NCBI RefSeq assembly: GCF_017426705.2
Contig: NZ_CP147251.1
Coordinates: forward strand, 879,501-943,500
DNA length: 64,000 bases
Source of the DNA: Enterococcus sp. DIV2402
GTDB lineage: Bacteria > Bacillota > Bacilli > Lactobacillales > Enterococcaceae
Reading direction: 5' to 3'
Part shown: one piece after another, positions 29,524 through 38,084 of the stretch
How the letters are laid out: every line of letters starts with the position of its first letter
Position numbering within the stretch: position 1 is the stretch's first letter
Notes under the pieces: generated by a model
Databases searched by the model: none
Seen by the model: the letters and a program-made list of their open reading frames with translations, nothing else
Told to the model about the DNA's origin: nothing
Program-made: the position numbers and the translations under genes

Positions 29524-31182
29524 ATGACAAATACACTTATAACAAAAGACTGGTGGAAAGATGAAGTTATCTATCAAGTCTATCCAAAAAGCTTTAAAGA
29601 TTCAAACAATGATGGAATCGGGGATTTAAATGGTATTCGTGAAAAATTACTGTATTTAAAAGAATTAGGTATTACCACTTTATGGATTTGCCCTATTTTT
29701 ACCTCTCCAATGATTGATAATGGGTATGATATCGCTGATTTTGAAGGGATTGATCCCCAATTTGGTACGATGGAAGATTTTGATCGACTATTGTTAGAAG
29801 CCAAAAAATTAGATATTAAAATTATTTTAGATTTAGTGATTAATCATACGTCAGATGAACATATTTGGTTTAAAAAAGCTTTAGCAGATAAAAATAGTAA
29901 ATATCGTGATTATTATATTTTCAAAGAAGGAAAAGAAAAACCAAATAACTGGCGTTCAATTTTCGGTGGGTCTGTTTGGGAGAAAGTTCCGGAAGAAGAT
30001 TGTTATTATTTACACGTCTTTGATAAACGTCAACCAGATTTGAATTGGGAAAATCCAGAAGTACGTCAAGAATTGTATCAAATGATTAATCGATGGTTGG
30101 ATAAAGGGATTGCTGGTTTCCGAATTGATTCAATTACTTTTGTAAAAAAGGATCAAGATTACAGCAGCCTGCCAGCGGATGGGGTAGATGGGTTAGTTTC
30201 TTGTAAACATAAAACACGTAATCGCCCAGGAATTGAAGTGTTTTTAAACGAGTTGAAAAAAGAAACATTTGAAAAATATAATTGTGTTACAGTCGGTGAA
30301 GCGCCTGGTGTGGCTTATGAAGAGTTTTCAGATTTTATTGGGGAAGATGGTTATTTTTCAATGATTTTTGATTTCCATTATGCTGATATCGATGTAGAAT
30401 CTGGCTCTGATTGGTTTAAACGTACAAACTGGACAACAAAAGAATTTAAAGAATTAGTTATTCAATCTCAAGAAGCTTTACAAAATGCTGGTTGGGGAGC
30501 AAATTTTATCGAGAATCATGATCAACCGCGGGCGTTATCTAAGCTAGTTAAAGAGGAATTTCAAAATTCAGAAGCTGCCAAAGGGATTGGTGCCATGTAT
30601 TTCTTCTTAAGAGGAACGCCGTTTATTTATCAAGGGCAAGAATTAGGTATGCTTAACGCACAACGAACAGACATTAAACAATTTGACGATATTTCAAGTA
30701 TTGATAATTATTATCGCTCTATTCAAGAAGGTTTTTCTGAAAAAGAAGCGTTAGATTTTGTTAACATGCGTAGTCGTGATAATTCACGAACTCCAATGCC
30801 ATGGGACAGTAGTCAATACGGTGGTTTCTCCACTCATCAGCCTTGGTTAGAAATGACAAAAGAATATCCAGACATTCATACGACAGATAATTCAGTATTG
30901 GGATTTTATAAGGAAATGATTGCTTTACGGCAGCATTCTGAATTACATGAAGTGTTGACAAAAGGAGCGATTGATTTTATCTCAGAAGTTCCTGAAAATG
31001 TGATTGCTTATACACGTGAGTGGAAGAATGAAAAAATTTATGTATTAACGAATTTAGGCGTTAACAAAGAAAAGGTAAATTTGCCTAAAGCGATTGAAAA
31101 GTTATATTTAGTGACTCATGACAATGTTGTTTCAGGACAAGAAATTACTCTTGCACCATATCAAAGCATTCTATTTAAGTAG
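29524..31182 (+). CDS. GH13 alpha-glucosidase paired with a PTS EIIBC
   Basis: A 552-residue cytoplasmic GH13 enzyme, paralogous to the one at 23653. It starts DWWKDEVIYQVYPKSFKDS. Catalytic residues are Asp202 (GFRIDSI), Glu259 (VGEAPG) and Asp333 (IENHDQPR). Ser follows the nucleophile rather than the Val of typical isomaltases. AAAGGAG before the ATG at 29524 sets the start; a longer frame upstream reads through the operator. Because the next gene is a sugar-phosphorylating EIIBC, the substrate may be a phosphorylated disaccharide, such as an alpha-glucoside or sucrose isomer. That is inference; subfamily 29 trehalose-6-phosphate hydrolase is an alternative. Confidence 0.85.
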   Translation: MTNTLITKDWWKDEVIYQVYPKSFKDSNNDGIGDLNGIREKLLYLKELGITTLWICPIFTSPMIDNGYDIADFEGIDPQFGTMEDFDRLLLEAKKLDIKIILDLVINHTSDEHIWFKKALADKNSKYRDYYIFKEGKEKPNNWRSIFGGSVWEKVPEEDCYYLHVFDKRQPDLNWENPEVRQELYQMINRWLDKGIAGFRIDSITFVKKDQDYSSLPADGVDGLVSCKHKTRNRPGIEVFLNELKKETFEKYNCVTVGEAPGVAYEEFSDFIGEDGYFSMIFDFHYADIDVESGSDWFKRTNWTTKEFKELVIQSQEALQNAGWGANFIENHDQPRALSKLVKEEFQNSEAAKGIGAMYFFLRGTPFIYQGQELGMLNAQRTDIKQFDDISSIDNYYRSIQEGFSEKEALDFVNMRSRDNSRTPMPWDSSQYGGFSTHQPWLEMTKEYPDIHTTDNSVLGFYKEMIALRQHSELHEVLTKGAIDFISEVPENVIAYTREWKNEKIYVLTNLGVNKEKVNLPKAIEKLYLVTHDNVVSGQEITLAPYQSILFK

Positions 31183-31197
31183 ATCGGAGGAACAAAG

Positions 31198-32610
31198 ATG
31201 GCGACAGATTATAAAAAAATTGGTGAAGAAATTTTAGAAGTAGTTGGAAAAGATAATATTTTAACGATTACCCATTGTGCAACACGTTTACGTTTAGAGG
31301 TAAAGAATCGTGCAGTAATTGATGATAAAAAAATTGAACAAATTGACCAAGTAAAAGGTGTATTTTTTAATGCCGGACAATATCAAATTATATTAGGGAC
31401 AGGAACTGTCAATAAAGTTTATGATTCCATTATTCAAAATGATAAAGAAATTGGGAATAAACAAGCAGATTTAGCTGAAGTGAAAAAAGAAGGTAATCCC
31501 ATTAAGCGTGGTATTCGGACGTTAGCAGATATTTTTATTCCAATTATTCCGGGGATTGTGGCAACAGGTTTATTTTTAGGGCTAAAGGGTGTCGTCTTAA
31601 ATGAGGCATTTTTAGAATTATTTGGAACATCAGCGGATAATATTCCTGAATATATTTTAACATTGATGAGTGTCTTAACTGATACAGTCTTTGCGTTTTT
31701 ACCAGCGTTGATTTGTTGGTCAGCTTTTAAGAAATTTGGTGGGACACCGATTATTGGCTTTGTTATTGGTTTAATGCTTGTTTCACCGATGCTTCCAAAT
31801 GCCTATGCTGTAGCGGATATTAATAGTGGTGTTGAACCATTGATTGCTTTTGGGTTTATTCCAATTGTTGGATATCAAGGAAGTGTACTAACTGCTTTAG
31901 TGATCGGAATAGTAGGTGCAACTTTTGAGAAATTCTTACGTAAACGTATGCCAGACTCCTTAGATTTAATGTTTACACCGTTCTTTGTTATTGCTGGTAT
32001 GATGCTAATGGGACTGTTAGTGTTGGGACCCTTGTTGCATTTTATAGAAGATGGTTTAGTTTACGTAGTTGAAGGATTAATCCATGTACCATTAGGTATA
32101 GGTGGCTTAATTATTGGATTTATTTATCCATTAGCTGTTATGACAGGTATGCATCATTTATTTATTATGATTGAAACGACTTTGTTAGCATCGACAGGGT
32201 TTAATCCTTTAATTACATTGTGTGCAATGTATGGTTTTGCAAATGCTGCCGTTTGTTTTGCCATTAGTATTAAAGCGAAAAACAAAAATGTTAAAGTTAT
32301 TGGTACCAGTGCGGGTATTACTCAATTACTAGGTGTTAGTGAACCAGCATTATTCGGAATTACCTTACGTTATGGAACAAAACCTTTAATTGTTATGTTA
32401 GCTTGCTCAGCACTTGGTGGAGCAATATTATCAATGCTAGGTATTCAAGCAAATTCTTATGGATTAGCAGTTATTTTGTCACCATTAATGTATATTTATG
32501 ATTCTTATCAATTATTTAGTTACGTAGCTGTAGGAATTGCTACATTTGTAGTTGCTTTCATTTGTACGTATTTCTTCGCTGTTCCTCAAGAAGTAATGAA
32601 TGCAGAATAA
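31198..32610 (+). CDS. PTS EIIBC, sucrose/alpha-glucoside type, no EIIA domain
   Basis: A 470-residue PTS permease of the glucose-sucrose superfamily. The N-terminal EIIB domain (about 1-85) has phosphorylation-site Cys27 in THCATRLRL. An EIIC domain with about ten hydrophobic segments follows, including GMHHLFIMIE and GVSEPALFGITLR, both typical of sucrose/trehalose-class EIIC. The protein ends right after the EIIC domain. No EIIA domain is fused and no EIIA gene is nearby, so a glucose-type EIIA in trans is expected. It lies 15 bp after the GH13 gene, and the two form an uptake-and-cleavage pair. The exact sugar is not readable. Confidence 0.88.
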   Translation: MATDYKKIGEEILEVVGKDNILTITHCATRLRLEVKNRAVIDDKKIEQIDQVKGVFFNAGQYQIILGTGTVNKVYDSIIQNDKEIGNKQADLAEVKKEGNPIKRGIRTLADIFIPIIPGIVATGLFLGLKGVVLNEAFLELFGTSADNIPEYILTLMSVLTDTVFAFLPALICWSAFKKFGGTPIIGFVIGLMLVSPMLPNAYAVADINSGVEPLIAFGFIPIVGYQGSVLTALVIGIVGATFEKFLRKRMPDSLDLMFTPFFVIAGMMLMGLLVLGPLLHFIEDGLVYVVEGLIHVPLGIGGLIIGFIYPLAVMTGMHHLFIMIETTLLASTGFNPLITLCAMYGFANAAVCFAISIKAKNKNVKVIGTSAGITQLLGVSEPALFGITLRYGTKPLIVMLACSALGGAILSMLGIQANSYGLAVILSPLMYIYDSYQLFSYVAVGIATFVVAFICTYFFAVPQEVMNAE

Positions 32611-32612
32611 AA

Positions 32613-32647
32613 AAAAAGCGTCATAGAAAATTTCTATGGCGCTTTTT
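32613..32647. terminator. Bidirectional terminator between converging genes
   Basis: A 17-bp stem with one U-G pair (32613-32629 with 32631-32647) has A-rich and T-rich ends. It serves the EIIBC gene on the plus strand and the Mga-like gene on the minus strand, whose stop codon lies within it. Confidence 0.85.
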
Positions 32648-34088
32648 ATGTGTCTTCTGTGCATAGATTAGCCGTTATTTCTCGGATGGCTTGTTCAACT
32701 AACAGCATATCAAGGACAGGAAAGTTAATCCGAACTTGTAAGAGTTTTTGTTGTTCAGTAAGCTGTTCTAAAAATTCAATGGTACTTATGATGAGCTCTG
32801 CTTCTCGATAATCATCGACAAAACTTAGTGAATAATTGGATAAATTATTTTTCAAACGAACTTGAAAATAATGTTTATGTAATTCGCTAACATCTGAAAA
32901 AACATAAATAGTAATTTTAGGTTTCATACGTTCAAAATCAATCAGCTTAATTGCAGTTAATAACGACATGCGACGAACATATTCCGATTGCTGATAAATC
33001 ATTTCTTTATTTGATACTTTTTGCCAAAATAAATCAAAAAGCTCCATAAATTCGGGGAATTGCTCACGGACCGTATATTCATTGACGCCTTTAAAATTAT
33101 CCAACAATTCTTCTTCAAAAGGAAAATTCATCGCACAAATTAAATGTTTATCTAATAAAACACGTGCCGGTTCTTTTTCTGACTCATATAAAGAAAAGAA
33201 ATATTCTTCAAATAATAGTAACCAAGAATCAATTTCTTTTTCAAATAAAAGTTCATTTTTTAACAAAAGATGGCTGTCATATTTTGTTTCAACTAAATTA
33301 TAGATATACAAAAAAGCAACATAAAATTGCCAATCAGAAGTCGACCAAGTAGTTAAAAAAGGCGGTTTATCTGGGTAAGTGACAGAGCTTAAATGTTGTA
33401 ATAATAAATTATCTGGTGTAAGAAACTGTTCATGGATTACGCCAAGATGGTTCACCAGAGTTAATAATGTCAGCATTTGTTTTTGATTAATGGTAAGCGG
33501 GATGTCAAGATACTCAAAAATATCAGCAGTGACTTGTTCCAAATCTTCTTGATATTCGTGATTTGGATAATGTTTAAACATTCGATGTGCAATGAACAAA
33601 AAAATATAACCAAACATTCGAATTCGGCTTTCTTCGCCGTTAATACTGATGCGACTGGAAAGAGAAATATGCAGACCATAATGATGCAAAATCGTATTTA
33701 AGATTCGTGTTCGATTATAAAGTGCAGTTCTGGATATAAAGTGTTCTTCTAAAAATAAATCTGTTGAAGTTGTGCGCTGGATGAACAAAACCGATAACAA
33801 AGGATAAACAATATCGTTGACTAATAATTGTTGAGCTAAACGCTGGATATTGACACCATTACGAACGAGTTTAATACCACCAGATACCTTGATAAGAAAT
33901 TCAGCTTCTTCTTTTGTATATAACTGTTCAAATTGTTGCTTTAGTTCTGTGCATGCTTGTTTGACACTGTTAAAGGACGGATAACCTAACAGTTCAGTGA
34001 TTTCTTTGGTAGAGATATATTCTGTATTATTTTCTAAAATTTCGAGGATGTCTCGTTTGAGCCGAACGCTGCCGTGTAACGCGAACAT
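32646..34088 (-). CDS. Mga-like helix-turn-helix transcriptional regulator
   Basis: A 480-residue protein of the Mga/AtxA-like class. An N-terminal winged-helix segment (SVRLKRDILEILEN, then EYISTKEITELLGYPSFNSV) precedes a second helix-turn-helix near residues 95-150 (HFISRTALYNRTRILNTIL). A long all-helical, PRD-like region and a C-terminal EIIB-like part follow. A TTG at 34097 is in frame, but AAGGAG lies right against it and 9 nt before the ATG at 34088, so the ATG is chosen. It is closely paralogous to the gene at 36300, and their promoters share two spaced motifs. Its targets are unknown. It converges on the sugar locus and could respond to PTS phosphorylation as AtxA does; this is speculative. 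Confidence 0.8.
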   Translation of the reverse strand: MFALHGSVRLKRDILEILENNTEYISTKEITELLGYPSFNSVKQACTELKQQFEQLYTKEEAEFLIKVSGGIKLVRNGVNIQRLAQQLLVNDIVYPLLSVLFIQRTTSTDLFLEEHFISRTALYNRTRILNTILHHYGLHISLSSRISINGEESRIRMFGYIFLFIAHRMFKHYPNHEYQEDLEQVTADIFEYLDIPLTINQKQMLTLLTLVNHLGVIHEQFLTPDNLLLQHLSSVTYPDKPPFLTTWSTSDWQFYVAFLYIYNLVETKYDSHLLLKNELLFEKEIDSWLLLFEEYFFSLYESEKEPARVLLDKHLICAMNFPFEEELLDNFKGVNEYTVREQFPEFMELFDLFWQKVSNKEMIYQQSEYVRRMSLLTAIKLIDFERMKPKITIYVFSDVSELHKHYFQVRLKNNLSNYSLSFVDDYREAELIISTIEFLEQLTEQQKLLQVRINFPVLDMLLVEQAIREITANLCTEDT

Positions 34089-34144
34089 TTTTATCAACTC
34101 CTTATCTTCTCATCTTTTTTTAATCTTATTTTTATCGATGAGTA

Positions 34145-34171
34145 ATTATAGTTTAAAAAACAACGAATAAT
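34145..34171 (-). promoter_or_regulatory. Promoter with 13-bp motif before the first Mga-like gene
   Basis: Read on the minus strand, ATTATTCGTTGTT (34171-34159) is followed after 8 bp by TATAAT (34150-34145). The same 13-bp motif with the same spacing precedes the paralogue at 36300. There is no canonical -35 box, suggesting an activator-dependent promoter. Confidence 0.6.
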
Positions 34172-34249
34172 TATGGGAAATTTGGAATTTCTTTTTTATC
34201 ATATATTTCTTATTATATCAGTATATTGTGGGAATTTTTCTATAAGTAT

Positions 34250-34277
34250 TTGTGAAAACAAGAAATTTATTTATAAT
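34250..34277 (+). promoter_or_regulatory. Promoter for the small membrane protein gene
   Basis: TTGTGA (34250-34255) and TATAAT (34272-34277) are 16 bp apart on the plus strand, giving a leader of about 85 nt before the ATG at 34370. Together with the minus-strand promoter it makes 34089-34369 a divergent control region; nothing else is evident in it. Confidence 0.5.
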
Positions 34278-34369
34278 AATAACACAAATGATATAGATGC
34301 ATGTATTTAGTGGATTCTCATTTTATGAAACTATTATTGGAATTTGATTATAAAAGAGGATGAGAAAAA

Positions 34370-34789
34370 ATGAAACCTATGTCACACAAATTAAAAGCAA
34401 CAGCTAGGAACTATATTTACTTGTCAGTTCAGTTGATTTTTATCAATTTACTCTTGTTGATTGTGGGCGATATGTTCTATATGCAATTAACTAGTATCTT
34501 AAAAATGAGTTTATTTGTTCATTTAGGCATCTTTTGCACTTCGCTACTATTGAATGGGTTGACACTATACATGTTCGTTAGTAAATACAGTTTAGTCTCT
34601 CAAAAAAATATGATTACATTTATGCTGACAAGTTTAGATTGTTTGCTGGCTTTTTTTGCACTGGCATCATTTGTGCAAGTTAGTGGCATGTATGATTATG
34701 TGGGTGATACGAGAAACATCTGCCTATTAATTTTAATGATTTTAGTGCCGATTAGACTATTAGTACCCTTGTTGAAAGATCAGAAATAA
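34370..34789 (+). CDS. small four-helix membrane protein, function unknown
   Basis: A 139-residue protein that I do not recognise. Four hydrophobic stretches are visible, roughly at residues 15-37, 44-68, 78-100 and 112-132. The N-terminus is basic and the C-terminus ends KDQK, so both ends are probably inside. No signal peptide or catalytic motif is seen. AGAGGATGAG precedes the ATG. It is divergent from one Mga-like gene and lies 32 bp upstream of another in the same direction, so the membrane protein and the second regulator are probably co-transcribed. A role as sensor or partner of that regulator is only a guess. Confidence 0.7.
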   Translation: MKPMSHKLKATARNYIYLSVQLIFINLLLLIVGDMFYMQLTSILKMSLFVHLGIFCTSLLLNGLTLYMFVSKYSLVSQKNMITFMLTSLDCLLAFFALASFVQVSGMYDYVGDTRNICLLILMILVPIRLLVPLLKDQK

Positions 34790-34821
34790 AAATATTTTCT
34801 AGACAAGAAAGGAGCGAGATT

Positions 34822-36225
34822 ATGTTTGGTTTATCTAAAGAGACACAAATTAAACTGAAATTACTTCAATATTTAGATAATCATGAAAGTTATGTTAACA
34901 GTGAAAAAATTGCCGAATATTTAGGTGTACAATATCAAACGATGCGAAAATATTATCGAGAAATTAATCAGCAATTAGAGCAGATTTATCCCGAACAACA
35001 ATTTTATGTAGAAGCATCCACACGCTATGGGACTCGATTGTATCGAGGAGAAATGAATTTGGATCAAATTTCTGAGATAATTTTAACTGGTACGCTTGAA
35101 TATGCTGTGTTTCAAAAATTTATTTATGAACGTTCATTTTCATCACAAGCTTTTTGCGACGAACATGGCATTAGTTTTTCAAAATTACGTCGTAAAATCA
35201 CGCAAATCAATCAGTTCTTACATCGCTTTGACTTACATATTAGTATTTCACATCAAGTAAAAATCAATGGTTCTGAAGAAGGGATTCGAATCATGTTATT
35301 CTTACTTATGTATGGATTACAGCCATACACCAAGAGTGTGTACTCAGATGCAGTTGAAGAAAAATACTATCGAATCGGTCATTTATTAGCCAATGAGCTA
35401 GAGGTTGAGCCAAATAATTATATGGTACATTTGCTATCTACGTGGTCTTTTATTATCAGTCAATCGGTGCATTTAGGATACAATTTGTCAAAAAACGATC
35501 GTAAAAACAAAGTACCTTTAAAAGAAGAATTGACAGGCTGGGGAAATAAAGACTGGGAGCTATTTAATTCTGTTTTATATTGTTTTGAATTGTGCCCAAA
35601 TCAAGCAGTATCTGTCAAAATGGATACAAGTACCAAATTTAAAGCACAGAAATGGATTAAATTTTTTGAGAGACATTTTCGGATTTTAGTTCCAGCTGAA
35701 AAAAATATGATTTATACTATGTTCCATCGGCTCCATCTTATTAAAAATTATCATTTTTTAGATGGCGAACTCCATTCTTTATTGTATCCAGTTACTGTCG
35801 AAGAAGCTGAGCAAAAAGATACAGCGTTTGATCGTCAATTTCAAGAGTTCTGGCAAAGTTATAGCAAAAATGTGCAAGATGCTAACAACTTTGTTAAGTG
35901 CCAAAGCTATTTAATGTGTCAAAATTTTATCCCGTTGGAACAAACATTTGAAAAAGTACACATTTTTATCTACTCAAAAGTTTCAGCTAGTTCTTTGCAG
36001 TTAATTAAAAACAAAATTTATCGATATTTTATGGGAGAAGTCGTCATCGAATTTGTCGATGATTTTATGGATGCGGACTTTACGATTATTACGGAAGAAA
36101 TCAATCGGACGAACTTTAATAAACGTCAAAAGATTGTTGTCATTAATCCTTGGGTATCGGAAAAAGATTTATTGATGTTGGCAGTTCAACTTCAAGAATT
36201 TTTAACACATGCTAAACTAGCATAA
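34822..36225 (+). CDS. Mga-like transcriptional regulator, divergent member
   Basis: A 467-residue Mga-type regulator. The N-terminal winged helix (IKLKLLQYLDNHESYVNSE, then KIAEYLGVQYQTMRKYYREI) and second helix-turn-helix (EHGISFSKLRRKITQINQFL) precede PRD-like helices and a C-terminal EIIB-like segment (KVHIFIYSKVSASSLQLIKN). It shares the architecture of the genes at 32646 and 36300 but is clearly less similar to either than they are to each other. GAAAGGAGC precedes the ATG. It is probably co-transcribed with the small membrane protein. Targets cannot be inferred. Confidence 0.8.
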   Translation: MFGLSKETQIKLKLLQYLDNHESYVNSEKIAEYLGVQYQTMRKYYREINQQLEQIYPEQQFYVEASTRYGTRLYRGEMNLDQISEIILTGTLEYAVFQKFIYERSFSSQAFCDEHGISFSKLRRKITQINQFLHRFDLHISISHQVKINGSEEGIRIMLFLLMYGLQPYTKSVYSDAVEEKYYRIGHLLANELEVEPNNYMVHLLSTWSFIISQSVHLGYNLSKNDRKNKVPLKEELTGWGNKDWELFNSVLYCFELCPNQAVSVKMDTSTKFKAQKWIKFFERHFRILVPAEKNMIYTMFHRLHLIKNYHFLDGELHSLLYPVTVEEAEQKDTAFDRQFQEFWQSYSKNVQDANNFVKCQSYLMCQNFIPLEQTFEKVHIFIYSKVSASSLQLIKNKIYRYFMGEVVIEFVDDFMDADFTIITEEINRTNFNKRQKIVVINPWVSEKDLLMLAVQLQEFLTHAKLA

Positions 36226-36241
36226 ATTTTATAAGATAAAT

Positions 36242-36284
36242 AGCTATCACAAAATTAGGCAACTATTTTTGTGATAGCTTTTTT
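36242..36284. terminator. Bidirectional terminator between converging Mga-like genes
   Basis: AGCTATCACAAAA (36242-36254) pairs with TTTTGTGATAGCT (36267-36279) around a 12-nt loop, and a T-run continues to 36284. It lies between the stops of the plus-strand gene at 34822 and the minus-strand gene at 36300. Confidence 0.85.
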
Positions 36285-36299
36285 GTGGAACTCGTGTTT

Positions 36300-37739
36300 T
36301 TATCCATCGATAGCAGTACTGGTTATCTTTTGTGCTGCGCGTTCAACGATAGACATATCGATTAAAGAAAAGTTACTACATACTTGTAACAATCTTTGAG
36401 ATTCATTCAATTCTTCTAAAAATTCAATGGTACTGATGATTAATTGAGCTTCTTTATAATTTTCAACAAATGTTAAAGCGTATGTAGTTAACGTAGTTTT
36501 TAATCGAGCTCGTAAATAATTTTTATGCAAATCACTGATATCTGAAAAAATATAAATTTTTAATTTAGGTGTTAGTTGCTCAAAATCAACTAACTTGATT
36601 GCAGTTAATAACGACATTCTTCGTATATACTCTGAATTTTGATAAATCTTTTGTTTTTCAGTTAATTCTTGCCAAAAAAAATCAAAGCGTTCTATAAGTT
36701 CAGGAAATTGCTGGTAATCTGTATAGTCATTCAATTCATTAAAATTATCCAGTAATTTTTCTTCAAACGGAAAATTCATTGTATAGATTAACTGTTTATC
36801 TAATAAAATTTTTGTAGCTTTTTTTTCTGACTCAAATAATGGAAAGAGATACTTTTCAAATGATATCAACCATGTTTGAATAGCCTCTTCAAATAGAAAC
36901 TCTGATTTTAGTATTAACTGATCATTATATTGAGAGTCAATTAAGTTGTATATATACAAAAAAGCAACATAAAATTGCCAATCAGACATGGACCAATGAG
37001 ATAAAAAATCAGGTTTGTCTGGATAAATAATGGAATTTGTATGTTGAAATAAAATATTCTCTGGTATATGCGAATGAGTCTTGATGCTTTCAGTATTTAT
37101 ATAGGTTAAAATTGCGAGTTTTTGTTTTTGATTTTTTGAAATAGGAATCTTTAAGTAATCAAAAATATTGGTAGTTACTTGTTCAATGTTCATCTGATTA
37201 GCAAGGGTGATATCAGGCAAGAATTGGATCATTCGATGACAATTAAACAAAAAAATATAACCAAACATACGAATATGATGTTCTGCTCCTCTGAAACTAA
37301 TCCGACTGGAAAGGGCTATGTGTAAGCCATAACGATGTAAACTATCATTTAAAATTCGTATACGATTATATAAGGTGGTTCTGGTGATATAGTTGTTTTC
37401 TAAAAATAAGTCAGTTACAAGTGTACGCTTGACTAATAGGTTAAACAATAACGTATAAGCCAGGTCATTAGCAACTAATTCTTCGATTAAATGATGTGTG
37501 TTTGCGCTATGACGAATGAGTTTGACGCCTTCAGATACTTTAATACTAAATTCAGCATCTTCTTTGTGATAAAACTGTTCGAATTGTTGTTTTAGTTCCG
37601 CGCATGCTTGTTTTACACTATTGAAAGAGGGATAAACAAGTATATCAGTTAGTTGTTTTGTAGATATATACTCATTAGTGTTTTCTAATACTTCAAGAAT
37701 ATCTCGCTTTAAACGAACGCTTTTATGTAAAGCGAACAT
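36300..37739 (-). CDS. Mga-like transcriptional regulator, paralogue of the 32646 gene
   Basis: A 479-residue Mga-type regulator that aligns from end to end with the protein at 32646. Shared stretches include SVRLKRDILE, EYISTK, PSFNSVKQAC and SDWQFYVAFLYIYNLI. AAGGAGG sits at the right distance before the ATG at 37739; an adjacent in-frame TTG at 37742 is less likely. The two paralogues are 2.2 kb apart in the same orientation, with a membrane-protein and divergent-regulator pair between them. This suggests a duplication followed by insertion, or a duplicated block that lost one copy of the pair. Confidence 0.8.
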   Translation of the reverse strand: MFALHKSVRLKRDILEVLENTNEYISTKQLTDILVYPSFNSVKQACAELKQQFEQFYHKEDAEFSIKVSEGVKLIRHSANTHHLIEELVANDLAYTLLFNLLVKRTLVTDLFLENNYITRTTLYNRIRILNDSLHRYGLHIALSSRISFRGAEHHIRMFGYIFLFNCHRMIQFLPDITLANQMNIEQVTTNIFDYLKIPISKNQKQKLAILTYINTESIKTHSHIPENILFQHTNSIIYPDKPDFLSHWSMSDWQFYVAFLYIYNLIDSQYNDQLILKSEFLFEEAIQTWLISFEKYLFPLFESEKKATKILLDKQLIYTMNFPFEEKLLDNFNELNDYTDYQQFPELIERFDFFWQELTEKQKIYQNSEYIRRMSLLTAIKLVDFEQLTPKLKIYIFSDISDLHKNYLRARLKTTLTTYALTFVENYKEAQLIISTIEFLEELNESQRLLQVCSNFSLIDMSIVERAAQKITSTAIDG

Positions 37740-37796
37740 CAAATCACCTCCTTTTTTCCTCTCATATAATCTTAATTTTAACTCAATGAAAAAAGG

Positions 37797-37823
37797 ACTG
37801 TACTCAAAATAACAACGAATAAT
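37797..37823 (-). promoter_or_regulatory. Promoter with 13-bp motif before the third Mga-like gene
   Basis: On the minus strand ATTATTCGTTGTT (37823-37811) is followed after 8 bp by TACAGT (37802-37797), exactly the arrangement found at 34145-34171. The 345-bp gap 37740-38084 also holds a second shared element (TTATTATAT at 37862-37870), an orphan terminator at 37942 and the promoter of the metal ATPase gene. Confidence 0.6.
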
Positions 37824-37941
37824 GAGGGTTAATTTTGAATTTAAAAGTGAGCGGATATTCTTTATTATATTAAGATATGTCTAAATTAAAACTAGTCATA
37901 AGTAGATAAATTACCTGGTTTTCGATGAATAAGAAGAGATG

Positions 37942-37978
37942 AAAGAAACGGCTGAAACTTGTAGTCGTTTCTTTTTTT
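37942..37978 (+). terminator. Orphan Rho-independent terminator
   Basis: A 12-bp stem with one G-U pair (37942-37953 with 37963-37974) and T7 point to plus-strand termination, yet no plus-strand gene lies upstream before 36225. A TATATT at 37866-37871 could start a transcript of about 100 nt ending here. Either a small RNA exists or this is a remnant of a lost gene. Confidence 0.75.
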
Positions 37979-37994
37979 ATTTTTAGGATATCAT

Positions 37995-38052
37995 TTGACA
38001 AATGAATGATCGCTCATGTATTCTATAGATGAACAAATGATTAAGTAATCAT
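37995..38052 (+). promoter_or_regulatory. Promoter and palindromes of the metal ATPase operon
   Basis: TTGACA (37995-38000) and TATTCT (38019-38024) are 18 bp apart. Between them lies ATGATCGCTCAT (38006-38017), with 4-bp ATGA/TCAT arms. In the leader is ATGATTAAGTAATCAT (38037-38052), with 7-bp perfect arms and a 2-bp centre. Both are candidates for a metal-responsive repressor that is not encoded nearby. Confidence 0.6.
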
Positions 38053-38084
38053 ATGAAACGATTTCAAGAAAGAAGGAAACTATC

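Noticed and set aside
31198-32610. EIIBC as a truncated PTS protein that lost its EIIA domain
   Set aside because: Many sucrose/trehalose-class EIIBC proteins naturally lack EIIA, and the gene ends cleanly at a terminator with no remnant.
32646-37739. The three regulators as PTS antiterminators (BglG type)
   Set aside because: They begin with DNA-binding winged helices rather than an RNA-binding CAT domain, and no RAT-type antiterminator is seen near the sugar genes.
37921-37945. Five-codon frame ATG AAT AAG AAG AGA before the orphan terminator as a leader peptide
   Set aside because: There is no ribosome binding site and no amino-acid bias that would suit attenuation.
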